Positions 1 through 12,378 of a stretch of 64,000 bases of DNA are shown here, one piece after another. The first letter of the stretch is position 1. Every line of letters starts with the position of its first letter. The stretch is taken from NCBI GenBank assembly GCA_033220425.1, contig CM065653.1:1-64000 (forward strand), written 5' to 3'. Under the pieces are notes generated by a model. It was not told the DNA's origin. It worked only from the letters and a program-made list of their open reading frames with translations, and did not search any database. Source of the DNA: Lepraria neglecta (Eukaryota > Ascomycota > Lecanoromycetes > Lecanorales > Stereocaulaceae). The translations under genes and the position numbers were made by a program.

Positions 1-689
1 GATCTCAAGCTTTATTATATCTTCTAGACGCGGATGCTCTAAGGCCTAGTAGCCCTATATCTACCGATAATTAGTCTAGCTATATCTACTAGTATTATAA
101 TATAGAAAACAAGTTTACTAGGATAAAGAAGGAGGCTTTTAAGTATACTAGATATATTTTAGAAGAAGGGATAGTAATAATTCAGTCTATCCAGCTGGAA
201 AGGAAGGAACTAGGGTATATATAGTAGTAGGAGACTATAACTATTAAGCCTAGTATAGGATACTATTTGGCTTGAAACGCCAGTAAATATAAGGCCTTTA
301 AAGAGCGATAGTATACTATTCGTTAGTATAAGTCATCTTCTTATCCTTCTATCGATTATTCTTTATTATATATAAGATTTTAGTAATAGTATAAGTAAGT
401 GCCCGTAATCTTCACAGAAGATTACCGTAAAAATGGCTATATCTCGCTTATTTTATACTCGATTTAGGAAATTTAAGCGGATGTAGAAAGCTATCTATTT
501 ATAGTATATTTTATATATATAAAGCTAAGCTCTAATTCTAATAGGACAAAAGCTATTAAGGATTTAGTATATTAGTGCTTCGGGGGCGGCTGCGGGGGTA
601 GCTTTAGGGAACTCCGCAGGCAAAAATATATTTTTTAAGCTTTCCTTAGCTAAATCTTTAGTTAGAAAGTATATACTTGGTTCCAAAAC

Positions 690-1480
690 TTATAAAATTA
701 TCTTGATATTATATAACATATATAGCGCGGGGTATCGCTACGAAGAAGTTACGGTACGTATTCAACTTTTGATATTCCAGGGTCCGGGGGCGCCTAGCTC
801 AATGCTTAGCATTTGCCACCGAGCTTATACTACCCGTAAAACATGGCGAAAACGCTTCTTTTACTCATAAGTTTTGCGTAAATAGACCGATTTTGAAAAT
901 TCTGACGGTATTAGAAAGCGTATACTTGGCTCTAGAACCCATGAGATTATCTCGATATTATATGACGTATATAGCGCAGGGTATTGCTGCGAAGAAGTTG
1001 CGGTGCGTATTCAACTTTTGATATTCCAGGGTCCGGGGGCGCCAAGCTCAATGCTTGGTATTTGCCACTAAGCTCGCACTACCAGCAAAATATAGCAAAA
1101 ACGCATCTTTTAGTGATAACTATTGCGCAAATGGGCTGATTCTAAAAATTCTTGATGTGTAAGCAAGCTAATGATTAAGTCCAAAGCTTATGAAATCCTC
1201 TCGATATTATATAGCGTATATAGCGCGGGGCATTACTGCGAAGAAGTTGCGGTATGTATTTAACTAAGCTTGCGCTGCCTGTAAAACATGGCGAAAACGC
1301 TTCTTTTACTTATAACTATTACGTAAATAGGCTGATTCTAAAAATTCTTGATACGCAAGCAAGCTAATGATTAAGTCCAAAACTTATGAAATTATCTCGA
1401 TATTATATAATATATATAGCGTAGGGAAGTACTGCGAAGAAGTTACGGTACGAATTCAAGTTTTAGTAGTTAAAGGCGCT
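690..1480. repeat. Tandem satellite of ~200-250-bp units, left copy
   Basis: About four imperfect head-to-tail units. Each carries a CTCGATATTATAT-like segment (near 699, 951, 1,200 and 1,396), then TATAGCGC, then GCGAAGAAGTT. The first two spacings are about 250 bp and the last about 195 bp. The first two units also share a GGTCCGGGGGCGCC core. The array keeps noticeably more G, C, CpA and TpG than the flanking RIP-saturated DNA. No coding potential is seen. Confidence 0.85.
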
Positions 1481-2066
1481 AGGCCGAAAAGCGTACTATT
1501 AGGGGGGAGAAGTATAGGGCCATTCTAATTGGCTATAAGTATAGAATTACTCCGAATATCGCGATAATCTATTATTAGAAGAAAGATTAAGTAAGTCTAC
1601 GCGTTATACGGTATTCTCCGATACTAAATATTATAGATATTAGTTTCTACGCTATAGTTTTAAAAATTTTAATTTTAGTAGTATTTAGTTATTAAATACA
1701 CGGATAATCCTATAACTAAGCGATTTATTATATTAGGGTCCGAGTTTTTTAGCTTAGTAGTCGGAGAATGTATAGCTATTTAATTATACTAATACCTCTT
1801 CTTAAGTAACTATACTAAGAGCTATATAAATTAGTATAATATCCTTACCGCCGCTATCTACTTAGATCTAGGTATCTACTTCCTAAGTAACAACTTAGGA
1901 TAAGTTATAATAGTTACTATCTAAGCGCTCTATACTAAATAAAAATAAAAATATAGAGGATAAGGATAACAATAACGATATACTATAGACTTAGTATCCC
2001 CCTAATAAGGATAATATTATAAAGAGTATTAAGAGTTAGTAGTTTAAATGAGAGATAGGGTACTAG

Positions 2067-3187
2067 GAGTTATATCGCCGCTAATAAGATAATTATATAC
2101 TATTTACTAATAAAACTTATTATTTTATAACTCTATTATATATATATTCTACTTATAGTTCTCCCTGCTATTTATATATAATTTACCGCCCTTTATAATA
2201 TATCCCCGCTACTTAAAATAGTACCCTATAGTTAGTAAGGTCGCTCTACGCCCTTACCGTATTATTTAAAAATCTCTCGAAGTCTACTAGCTTAGGACTA
2301 TAAGTATTAATTAGGTAACTATTCCTCTTTAGCTATCCTTTAAGAATTATAAACAATATCTTAATAGGGTTATAGTCTAGTAAGTATAGTAGAAGATAAG
2401 CTAATATGACGTCTATAGCCTCGTATATATCTACTAATTCCTATAAGTAGTAGATAGCTATATTATCTAGGACGAGTACTAAGTAAGGACCTTCTAGTAA
2501 TATAGGAGTATATAATAGAAGGACCTTATTATATATAAAATCGTTGAATAGACTCTCGGTAAGAGAACTATAGATAGTAGTCTAGGTAATATATCTATCT
2601 ATCGTATATATAGGAAGAACTAACTACCTCTTTAATCTTTTAAATAGTATATTTACCTCTACCTCTATACTAAGACGAGACTAGCTAAATTTTCTATCAG
2701 CGGTACGCTTATAGGATACGGTCTTATCTAGAAATACTAGCTAATATACAGTCTAGCTATATAGCTTTACCTTCTACTTATCCCGCTGTTATTAGTCTTA
2801 CTAGGAAGCTCGGTAAGAAGCCTATTTAGGCGTTATTAAGTAAGTTAGACTATTTTCTATATAGATAAGAGGCTTACTTTTTTATATAACTAACCGTACT
2901 ATATAAGTATATAGTAAATAGTCGGCTCGCTAATAGTTAGACTATCGTATATATTAAATAGAAAGTATACTATCTCGAATAAATAAGATAATAGCTTCTT
3001 ATCCAGCTAATTAGTTAGGGGTTTCTCTATAGTATTAGTAAGAAGGCGAGGTCACCCTTACTTTATATATAGGGCGATAATACTCCTCTATTTATCCAGG
3101 TTCCGCTTTATCTTAGAGATCTACTACTAAGTTATACTAGTACAGCTTACTATATCCTTAACTATATTACCGCGGCCGAGATAGTAC
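2067..3187 (-). pseudogene. Transposase relic (DDE_3/IS630-Tc1 type), left copy
   Basis: Mirror copy of the transposase at 26,150-27,270 and close to identical to it. The same DD34E-type motifs are legible on the minus strand: an FLD block, LVLDN, and a DYNPI segment 34 residues after the second Asp. The frame is closed many times by TAG/TAA codons of the kind RIP makes from CAG, CAA and TGG, so this copy cannot encode transposase. The family normally cuts and pastes its element at TA targets in the nucleus. Confidence 0.75.
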
Positions 3188-3364
3188 TCGATATCGAAAC
3201 GTATCTAGGAGCTTAGTAGGGGTAGTATTTTAGCGGCGGTAAGGGTAGGTAATAGTAATAGTAAGGGTAATATCTCAGCTTATAGGGGCAAAAGTAATAC
3301 TATACGAAGAGCTTCAATTCTGCCCGATTAGGATATATTCTAACTACTACCGGTTAAGATCTAT

Positions 3365-3451
3365 AAAAAGCCGATATTATCGGATTTTTAGTATGTGCGC
3401 GCGCTATTTACCGATGTAATCGGCGCTATAATAGGTTTTTGGAAGTTACGA
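3365..3451. repeat. 87-bp terminal inverted repeat of left transposon copy
   Basis: It matches 25,886-25,972 in inverted orientation and 30,964-31,050 in direct orientation. The outer end is GAAGTTACGA followed by TA. Confidence 0.85.
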
Positions 3452-3612
3452 TAGATATTAGGGCTACGATATAGCGCTGCTAGAGGGTAAGGCTCCTAAG
3501 CGCTACCGCCGGTTATAGAATATCACGGCTTTCAGGGTTAAGCTTCTAGGCGCTTGGCGCTAAAGCTTGGCTACTTAGACTACCTTAGAGCTACCTCTAC
3601 TGCCTTAGAGTA
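3452..3612. other. Spacer between transposon and Gypsy LTR; nothing recognised
   Basis: A 160-bp stretch somewhat richer in G and C than its surroundings, mirrored at 25,725-25,885. No coding or repeat family is recognised. Confidence 0.5.
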
Positions 3613-3982
3613 TATTATAAGCTATAACTATACTATATTAAATATATAGTTATCGAACGTTATTAAACGGGCTTAGTATACTAAGCGATAAGTACTATAA
3701 GTATAGTATAACTAGTACGCTTAAGAAGGCTTGGCGGGGATTTTATATATCTATATATACGGAGTACTACTTATAACTTAGAGTACCGTACTTAACTCTA
3801 TTATTATTTATACTTAGCTTTATATAATAGATCTCCTAGGTACTAAATATATTATATTATATTCTATACTAGACTAGCCTAGTAAACTATACAAAGCCTG
3901 CTTTACTCTCTTATATATAGCTAGTACCTCTATCCCTATTAAGATTATATCTATATAATACTAGTATATATAGTTTATAATA
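3613..3982 (+). repeat. Gypsy LTR (370 bp)
   Basis: It starts TATTATAAGC and ends GTTTATAATA, as expected of a TG...CA LTR after RIP. The same length and sequence type occur at 20,156-20,525 and 25,355-25,724. Confidence 0.75.
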
Positions 3983-5441
3983 CTTTAAGTACCCTTAAGG
4001 ATAAATACTATACTAAGAGACCCTAGAGTACCTACCCTAAGCTCCTTAGGAGGAGGAAGTAGATAGAGATATCTAACGATTAATAAAGGACTTAGTAGAT
4101 ATATTAAGATAGCCTAGCCTGACTTATACTATAGAAGAGAGATAAGCTTAAGAGATAGCTATCCTAGGTATTACTTTATCTAAAGTTTCAAGGAGACCTT
4201 ATACCTATCTAATAATATCTAACCTTTACTATTACTTACTTATATAGAAGAGCCTAAAAGTAGATTAATCTATTCCTAAAGAAGTATATAGAAGATAATA
4301 ATAAGGATAGTAAGATTAAATAATAGATAGAAAGTATAGCTATATTTAGACTTAAAATCTGCTATATATTTAGACTATCTAATAAAGTTAATATAATAAT
4401 ATAAACTATCTAGTACTTAACTTAGAAGAAGTCTATATTAGAATACTCTACTTAGTTTTAGTAATATATAGTAAAGACTAACTAGGATAATAATATATTA
4501 ATAACTATATACTAAAGAGGTTTAAAAGATAATATTAAATATAAACTTATAAGAGCGAGGATTATCCTTAATACTCTTAATAAGCTTATTAAAGAAGTAA
4601 TTAAAATTAATAATAAGTTATTTAAAAGAACTATAGAGAAAAGGTATAACGGAGGAGTTAGTAGGATAGGATACTTAAGCTTTTTTACTAAATCGAAGAG
4701 CTATCGCCTAGGATATAAAGAATATAACCCCTACGGACCTAGGCTAATAGAACTAGACTTTATAGAAAAGAAGGGTAAATAGGCCTTTAGAGGGCCTATC
4801 TAGAGTAAGAAGTAGTATAGGGGCAAGAAAATACTAACGTATTATAGCTATAGTAAACCGGGCTACTTTACTAGAGACTACAAGTCGAAAAATATAGTAT
4901 ATTAATAGTAGCTAAATATACTAGAGAAAGTATAGGACTAGAACGGTAATTCTAGTATATACTTACTAATATAGAACGAAGTCTATAGTCTAATACCTAA
5001 TAAAGGATTAGACTTAGGGGACGAGGAGTTCTCTAACGACAGCTTTATAAATAAAGCTAATACTCGGATAGGATTACTATATATTAGGGGTAGTAGTAAT
5101 ATTTAGGGAAAATAGACTAAATAGGATTAGAATAAGGAAGAATTAGAATAGGAAGACCTTATAATAATAAAAGGACTATTAATAATACCTAAACCTAGAT
5201 CTACTATATCTAAGGAGGATAAGGAAAACTTAAAGAAACTAAAGCTAGAAAAGTTATAGAATAAAATTAAAGTTAATAAAGGATATTAGAATAATAGCTT
5301 CTATATAAACTATAGGCAAGTATATCGAAGTTAGTATATAGATAAGTACTATCTAATATATAAACCTACCCGAAAGGCTTACTAAGAAAACCTATCGCTA
5401 GGATATAGAACTAGCCGCTAGGTATATTATATCTATAATAC
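3613..5441 (+). mobile_element. Partial Ty3/Gypsy unit: LTR plus gag
   Basis: A 370-bp LTR (3,613-3,982) is followed by gag-like sequence closely similar to that at about 5,930-7,300, including a zinc-knuckle segment near 4,840-4,890. The next LTR (5,442) follows directly, giving an LTR-gag-LTR-gag-pol-LTR array. It is a broken fossil, RIP-saturated and old. Recombination between tandem copies is the likeliest origin (inference). Confidence 0.75.
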
Positions 5442-5914
5442 TATTATAAGCTATAACCGTACTATCTTGAATATATAGTTACCGAATATTATCGAATAGG
5501 CTTGGTACTAAGTTGGATAAATTAGTATATAACTCGGATAAGACCCTAAGGCTTAGTATACTAAGCGATAAGTATTATAAGCGTAGTACGCTTAATACGC
5601 TTAAGGATTATAGGTATAATAAGCGCTATATAATTAGTACGCTTAAGGAGGGCTTAGCGAACTTTCGTATATCTATATATACGGAGTACTACTTACTATT
5701 TAGAGTATTATACTTAACTTACTTCTATTTTTATCTAGTATCTACTATATATAATAGATCTCTTAGGCTAGGCACTAAATATATATTATCTAATTATATA
5801 CTAGACCCGCTTAGTATTACCTAAAGCCTACTTTATACTCTTACTCTATTATACTCCTATCCTAGTAAGAATTAATATATACTATAACTACTATACGTAA
5901 CGTAGTTTATAATA
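5442..5914 (+). repeat. Gypsy LTR (473 bp), 5' side of the full-length element
   Basis: It has the same ends as the 370-bp LTRs plus about 100 bp of extra internal sequence. It contains the chance open frame 5,513-5,824 (103 codons, A+T-driven composition), which is not a gene. Confidence 0.75.
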
Positions 5915-8900
5915 CTTTAAGTACCCTTAAGGATAAGTACTATACTAAGAGACCCTAGGGTACCTACCCTAAGCTCCTTAGGAGGAGGAAGCGGATAATA
6001 ACGCCTAACTATTAATAAAGGACTTAGTAGATATATTAAGATAGCCTAGCCCGACTTATACTATAGAGAGAGAGATAAGCTCGAGGGATAGCTATCCTAG
6101 ATATTACTTTACTTAAAGTTCTAAGGAGACCTTATACCTATATAATAATATCCTACCTTTACTATTACTTACTTATATAGAAGAGCCTAAAAATAGGTTA
6201 ATCTATTCCTAAAGAAGTATATAGAAGATAACGATAAGGACGGCGAAATTAAATAGTAGATAGAGAGTATAGCTATATTTAGACTCGAAATCTACTATAT
6301 ATTCGGTCTATTAAACGAAGTTAATATAGTAATATAAACTATCTAGTATATAACCTAGAAGAAATCTATATTAGAGTACTCGACTTAATTTCAGTAATAT
6401 ATAGTAAAGACTAACTAGGATAATAATATATTAATAACTATATACCGGAGAGGTCTTAAGGATAATATTAAAAATAAGCTTATAAGATTAGGGATTATTA
6501 TTAATACCCTTAATAAACTAATTAAAGAAGTAATTAAAATTAATAATAAGCTATTTAAAAGGACTATAGAGAAAAGGTATAATAGAGGAGTCGGTAGAAT
6601 AGGATACTTAAGCTTTTTTACTAAATCGAAGAGTTATTACCTAGGATATAAGGAATATAACCCTTATAGATATATAATAATAGAATTAGACTTTACAGAG
6701 AGGAAAGGTAAATAGGCTATTAGAGGGCTAGCTAGGGGTAAGAAGTAGTAAGGGGGTAATAAGAAAATACTAAAGTATTATAGCTATAGTAAATCGGGCT
6801 ACTTTACTAGAGACTATAAGTTGAAAAATATAGTATATTAACTATAGCTAAATATACTAGAGAAAGTATATACCTAGGATAATATAGACGGTATACCTAA
6901 GGATATTCTACTAGTATAGGATAAAGTTGAAGAAGATATTAGTTCCTAGTATAATAGGATAATATAAGAGGAACTTAATAAAGAATCTAAAAATAGCGAT
7001 AATAACTTTATAAGGAAGTTTAATATATATATTAGGGAATAATATAGGAACGACCTAAATACTAAAGATAGTAGTAAGGCTTAAGAAGAAAAGTCTAAGT
7101 AGGATTAGGGAGAAAGTAATACGGACCTAGAGTAGGAAGAAGCCCTTAGTATATTAGAAGCTAAGTAGGAAGAAGTATAGCTACTAGGGAAAGTAATACC
7201 TAAAACTACTACGTCTAAGGAAAAGGAGAGAGAAAACTCTAAGGAACTAAAAGAAAAAGAAACCTTAAAGGACTATTAGATAGATCGGAACTACTATAGT
7301 TATAAAAGTATACTATAGAAAGAATATATATCACTTTATTAGGTATAGTATAGTATACTAAGGAATATAGCTAGGGGACTAATAAGGGTACCGCCCTACG
7401 GGTATAACTTTTATAACTACTACTAAGAAGATAAATACCTATAGTACCTTATAACGAAAAGGATTTACTAGTTCTTCTTAGGACGTAGTAAGAAATAGTT
7501 AGAAAAGCTTAGAAAAGATTTAAACTACGACCTATACTCTAAGAACTATAACTAGCTAGGATAGTATACTTACTTATATAATAACTATAAGAAATATATA
7601 TAATTAAAGTTAGAAGCTAAGTTCCTACTCCTATAAGCGGGAAAAGAGTAATCCCTTATAGTAGGGGTAGCTATAAGGAGATCAATATATTAACCCCTAA
7701 ATAATATCTATGTTCCGTATAATACGATATATATATAAAAATATCGGTAATTATTAACAGACAGCGGACTATTGCGATAATAGATTCTAGAGCTACTAGA
7801 AACTTTATTTCGCGAGACTTAGTATAATTAACTAGATTACTAACCCGAAAGAAATTATAATAGTATAATCTTTAGATAGCTAACGGGTTAATACTATTAA
7901 TAGGAAAGGTAGACGAAGAGATACTTTCATTACCTATTATAATTCAGCGCTACTATAAGGAGATTACCTTTAATATTATTAGGATAGCTACTTTTTATAT
8001 AATTTTAGGAATACCTTAGTTAAAGAAGTATAATCTAATAATCGATTAGCTCGAGGAGTACTCAAGATAGATTAATCCGGCAATATTACCAGAATTATAC
8101 CTATATATTAGTAGCGTTTAATAGTAGATAAGAAGTCGAACTAAAGACTAGTCGAGGTATATATTACCTTAGCTTCATATAAGGACGGTATTAAGAGGTA
8201 GTCTAACTCTATAGTTACTAGTAAAGGTTAGCGGGATAATAAAGTAAGAGTTAAGAGAGGAACTAATATACCCTCTATCCTTTAGGAGTATAGTAAGTAG
8301 ATATATTTCTTCGAGGAAGAGACGAATATAGAAGTATTATCTAGGTACTAGCTATAGGATTATAAAATCGAACTTGAACCTAGTAAATAGCCGATATTTA
8401 GACCTATTTATATATTGTTAGAAAAGGAACTTAAAGTACTTCGTAGGTATATTAATAAGAACCTTAAAAAGGGATTTATTCGGGAATCTAAATTACTAGT
8501 AGATTATCCTATCCTCTTTATACTAAAGAAGGATAGAAGCTTAAGACTATATATCGACTATTGAAAGTTAAACGATATTACTATTAAAAATAGATATCTA
8601 TTACTAAATATAGAGGAGCTATAGGATCGGCTTAGTAAAGTAAGGATATTTACTAAACTAGATCTTAGAGGTATATATAACCTAATTCGGATAAAAGAAG
8701 GCGAAGAATAGAAAACTACCTTCCGAACAAGATATAGCTACTATAAGTATCTAGTAATACTATTTAGACTTACTAATATACTAGTAACCTACTAAGTACT
8801 TATTAATAATATTATACAAGTATACTTAGATTAAACAGCGATAGTATACCTTAATAATATACTAATTTATTCTAAGAATAAGAAAGAATATATAGAGTAT

Positions 8901-11655
8901 ATATAGGATATCCTTAGATATCTATTATAAGTAAAACTTCTTCTTAAACTAGAAAAGTACGAATTTTATTAAGAATTAGTAGAATTTCTAGGATTTATAG
9001 TTAGTATAAAAGGTATTAGTATAAGCCCGGAAAAGATTAAGACTATCGCTGAATAGCCTATACTATAGAATATTAAAGTAGTATAAAGCTTCTTAGGATT
9101 TACTAACTTTAATAGGAAGTTTATCGAGGGCTACTTAAAGAAAGTACTACCTCTAATAGATATTACGAAGAAAGATATTAGATTTATATATAGAAAAGAC
9201 TAATAGAAATTATTTAATATATTAAAGAAAGTATATATAGATCTACTAGTACTCTATACCTTTTAGGCTAACGAACCGGCCTATATCGAAATAGATACCT
9301 CGGATCTTATAATTAGAGTATACCTATATTAAATAAAAGACTAAAAGTAGTATCTAGTTACCTACTATTTAAGGAAGATATTAGTAGTAGAATAGAACTA
9401 TAATATATATAATAAGGAACTACTTGCCGTAGTTTATATACTTTAGAACTAGTAAATATATATAGAGAGCTACTCGGATCTAACTATCTTTATAGATTAT
9501 AAGAATCTTCTTAATTTTATAATAATAAAGGAGTTAAATAGAAGATAAGTTCGATAGTTAGAACTATTAGGTTAATATAAGTTTAAGATAATCTATACTC
9601 TAGGAAAAGATAATAGTCGAGTAGATACCCTTAGTAGACGATTAGACTATATAGAGGAAAAGAATATTATAGAGTAACTAATTCTAAAGAAAGAAGCGGA
9701 CGGATCGCTAGGACTATACTAGGTATTAGCCGCGACCTTTCGTATATTAGGACCTAATATAACTAATAGGATTATAAAGGCCTATAATAACGATATATTT
9801 ATAATAAATCTATAGAAGGATTAATAGGATTCGGTATTACTTAAATACCAGGATAAGACCTACTTATCTAATATATACGTTGAAGAAGTAATTAGGGATT
9901 ACTATAATAACCCTTTATAAGGTTACCTAGGAGTATCTAAGACTATAGAACTCCTAGGATAAGGATACGCGGTACTAAAGCTTCGAGCGCGTATTAAATA
10001 ATATATTAAAGAATATATCGAGTATTAGTAGAATAAGGCGGTATAATACGCTAAGTACGGATAAATATAGTTTACTCCTATACTAGAGTTACTATAGGAT
10101 AATATTATAATAGACTTTATAGTCAAGCTACTACCTTTAAAAGATCTAGCTATATAGGATACCTTTAATTTAATTATAGTTATTATAGATAAACTTATAA
10201 AGTATACTATTATAGTACTCTTTAAGGAAATATATAAAGTAGATTAGTTAGCCTTTATACTACTTAATAGGCTAATAAGGGACTATAGTATACCTAAGTT
10301 AATAATATCCGATAGGGATAAATTATTTACTTCTAACTACTAGAGAACGCTTATAGTAGTAATTAGAACTAAACTCCGGATATTAATAGTATATTATCTA
10401 TAGATAGATAGATAGATAGAATATATAAATTAAATAATAGAAGTATATTTAAGATATTACGTGAACTAAAAGTAAGATAACTAGATTTTACTACTTCTAA
10501 TAGTATAACTAGCGTATAATAATAAGAGGTTAGATATAATAGGACTAACCCTATTCTTTACTAACTATAGGAAGAATATAAATATATTTCTAGATCTAAG
10601 GAACGGACCTAATATAGAAAAGGCCTTAGTTAAGGTAGAAGAGCTTAGGAATTTATATAAAGATATATAAAGGTCTATTAAAAGCTTGTATAGTAGGTTA
10701 AAGGAATAAGTTAATAGAATAAGAAAGAATATTCCTTAGCTTAAAGAGGGGGATAAAGTATACCTTCTAATAAAAAATATAAGAATAATAAGACTAAGTA
10801 AGAAACTAGATTATATTAAGGTCGGACTATTTTTAATTAAATAGGTAAAGGGACCTATTAACTATAAACTCTAACTACTATCTAACGCTAAGGTATATTC
10901 GGTATTCTATATCTCGCTCCTAGAGCTAGCGGACTCTAGTATACCTCTTTAAGAAATATTCTACTATAATATTAAGGAAGAAATAGAGTATAAGGTTAAG
11001 AGGATCCTAGATAGGAGAAATTAGTTCTACCTAGTTAAATAGAAAGGGTATAACGAAACGGAAAATACCTAGGAACCTCTTAGGAACCTTGCGGGGAACT
11101 ATAGAGAATATCTATAAGAGTTCTATTAGAAACGAGAGAAGACTAGTCGAAGTTCTCAGGGGCTTCTAGCCTACTAGGGAGATCGAATCGCTTAGATAAG
11201 ACGTTAAATATTAGACCCCTAGGGGTAGTATAGAAAGACCTTTACTCTTCCTCTAAGTTAGTAATATTCTATACTTCTTAGTTAACTATCTTCTTCTTCT
11301 CTTTCTTAAGTAACTCGAATTATTTTTATAAATAACCTACTTTAGCTAGAGTATCGGATAGCTTTTACTATACTTTATTACGCTGCTTTTCGATATAGTA
11401 TATCTTAAGGACCGATACTATAAGGTTATATTTCCTACTACTATCTACGCAGTTAGAATATTAATCGGATTTAGTACCTACCCGGTACTATTTACCGCTG
11501 CTAACGTATCGGGAATACGGCCGTATTATAAACTCGGATAACTTACTAGCTAGTTCCTTTCGGCGGATAGCTTACTCTTTTAAATATTTAGTATAACGGG
11601 ATAATATAAAGGATAGATAGTTTCTCGGGACGAGAAATCTGGGAGGGGGAGCTAA

Positions 11656-12110
11656 TATTACGATTAGGAAATATAATCAGGGATATACCCAAGAGGCGTA
11701 GCGCCCGTTATAGTTCGAGTCGACGAATTAGTATCCGACTCGGATAGACCCTGAGGCTTAGTATACTAAGCGATAAATACTATAAGCGTAGTATACTTAA
11801 TACGCTTAGGAATAATAAGCGTAATAAGCGTAGTACGATTAGTACGCTTAAGAGAGGCTTGGCGGACTTTCGTATATCTATATATACGGAGTACTACTTA
11901 TTACTTAGAGTATTATACTTAACCTTACTATTTAATTATTTACTATATATAATAGATCTCTTAGGCTAGGTACTAAATATATATTATCTAATTATATACT
12001 AGACCCGCTTAGTATTATATTGAAGCCTACTTTACCTCTTATTAGTTATACCTCTATCCCTATTAAGAATTAATCTATAAATACGATACCGGGACGTACG
12101 GTTCGTAATA
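11656..12110 (+). repeat. Gypsy LTR (455 bp), 3' side
   Basis: Follows the polypurine tract at 11,641-11,652. It shares the repeated TACGCTTA / GATAAGTA-type core with the other Gypsy LTRs in the window. Confidence 0.7.
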
Positions 12111-12251
12111 CTACCCTATTAGGGCCTATTATAAGTTAATAGTTAGTATAAATAGTTAAAGACTTACCCTAATCGAATCTTCGCTAAGACCCTAGCGGCT
12201 ATTCTTTAGAAGGGGGTAAAAATTAGATATAGAGGTACTAACCTCTAATAC
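12111..12251 (+). mobile_element. DIRS/Ngaro-like retroelement relic, left flank of a nested insertion
   Basis: A short piece left of the minus-strand chromovirus. It ends in AATAC, which recurs right after that element at 19,189-19,193, so this piece and 19,189-20,155 were adjacent before the insertion. The piece itself shows no recognisable domain; the family comes from the right-hand part. Confidence 0.45.
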
Positions 12252-12378
12252 TATTAGGGATAAGGAGCTTTCTATATAATTAAAGGATTAATTAGTTAGT
12301 TCTTCTAGAAGCGTAAAGCTTACTTAGCTATCTACTACTTTACTAAGCGAATACGCTTAGCGCGCTAGTATTATAATA
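12252..12378 (-). repeat. LTR (127 bp) of the minus-strand chromovirus, 3' copy
   Basis: Aligns without gaps to 19,062-19,188. It is preceded by AATAC. Confidence 0.85.

Larger units (their letters stand above)
1..3451 (-). mobile_element. Tc1/mariner-type TIR transposon, left copy, cut by window start
   Basis: This is the mirror copy of the complete element at 25,886-31,050. Only one end is in the window: an 87-bp terminal inverted repeat at 3,365-3,451, followed by TA at 3,452-3,453. It carries the transposase relic (minus strand) and the tandem satellite. CpA/TpG depletion shows heavy RIP. The other TIR should lie left of the window, if the copy is complete. Confidence 0.8.
1..8089. repeat. 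Left arm of large inverted repeat (palindrome)
   Basis: Bases 1-8,089 read as the reverse complement of 21,248-29,337. I compared many stretches by eye: the first 120 bases, the satellite, the 87-bp TIR at 3,365-3,451, the LTR at 5,442-5,914 and the inner end at 8,081-8,089. They match with only scattered transitions and about one 1-bp indel. A 312-base open frame at 5,513-5,824 is present with an identical 103-residue translation at 23,513-23,824. The arm begins at the window edge, so it may continue to the left. Both arms are already saturated with RIP-type change. Confidence 0.93.
5442..12110 (+). mobile_element. Ty3/Gypsy retrotransposon (chromovirus), plus strand, broken fossil
   Basis: A 6.7-kb element between LTRs of about 470 bp (5,442-5,914) and 455 bp (11,656-12,110). 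Parts legible in order are a gag zinc knuckle (~6,775-6,825), aspartic protease (~7,780-7,820), reverse transcriptase with the YLDDILIYS-type box (~8,850-8,880), RNase H (~9,280-9,500), integrase (~9,860-10,450) and a C-terminal chromodomain (~11,000-11,130). A polypurine tract (GGGAGGGGGAGC) sits just before the 3' LTR. Many breaks in every domain, all consistent with RIP; dead and old. Order gag-PR-RT-RH-IN-chromodomain defines the chromovirus branch. Confidence 0.88.

Noticed and set aside
690-1480. CRISPR-like or telomeric reading of the tandem array
   Set aside because: Units are ~200-250 bp without short identical repeats and unique spacers, and there is no TTAGGG-type sequence. It is a eukaryotic satellite-type array.
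5513-5824. 103-codon open frame inside a Gypsy LTR, repeated at 23,513-23,824
   Set aside because: It lies wholly within an LTR, is Tyr/Leu/Ile/Ser-rich as AT-rich DNA dictates, and its duplication is explained by the palindrome. No domain seen.
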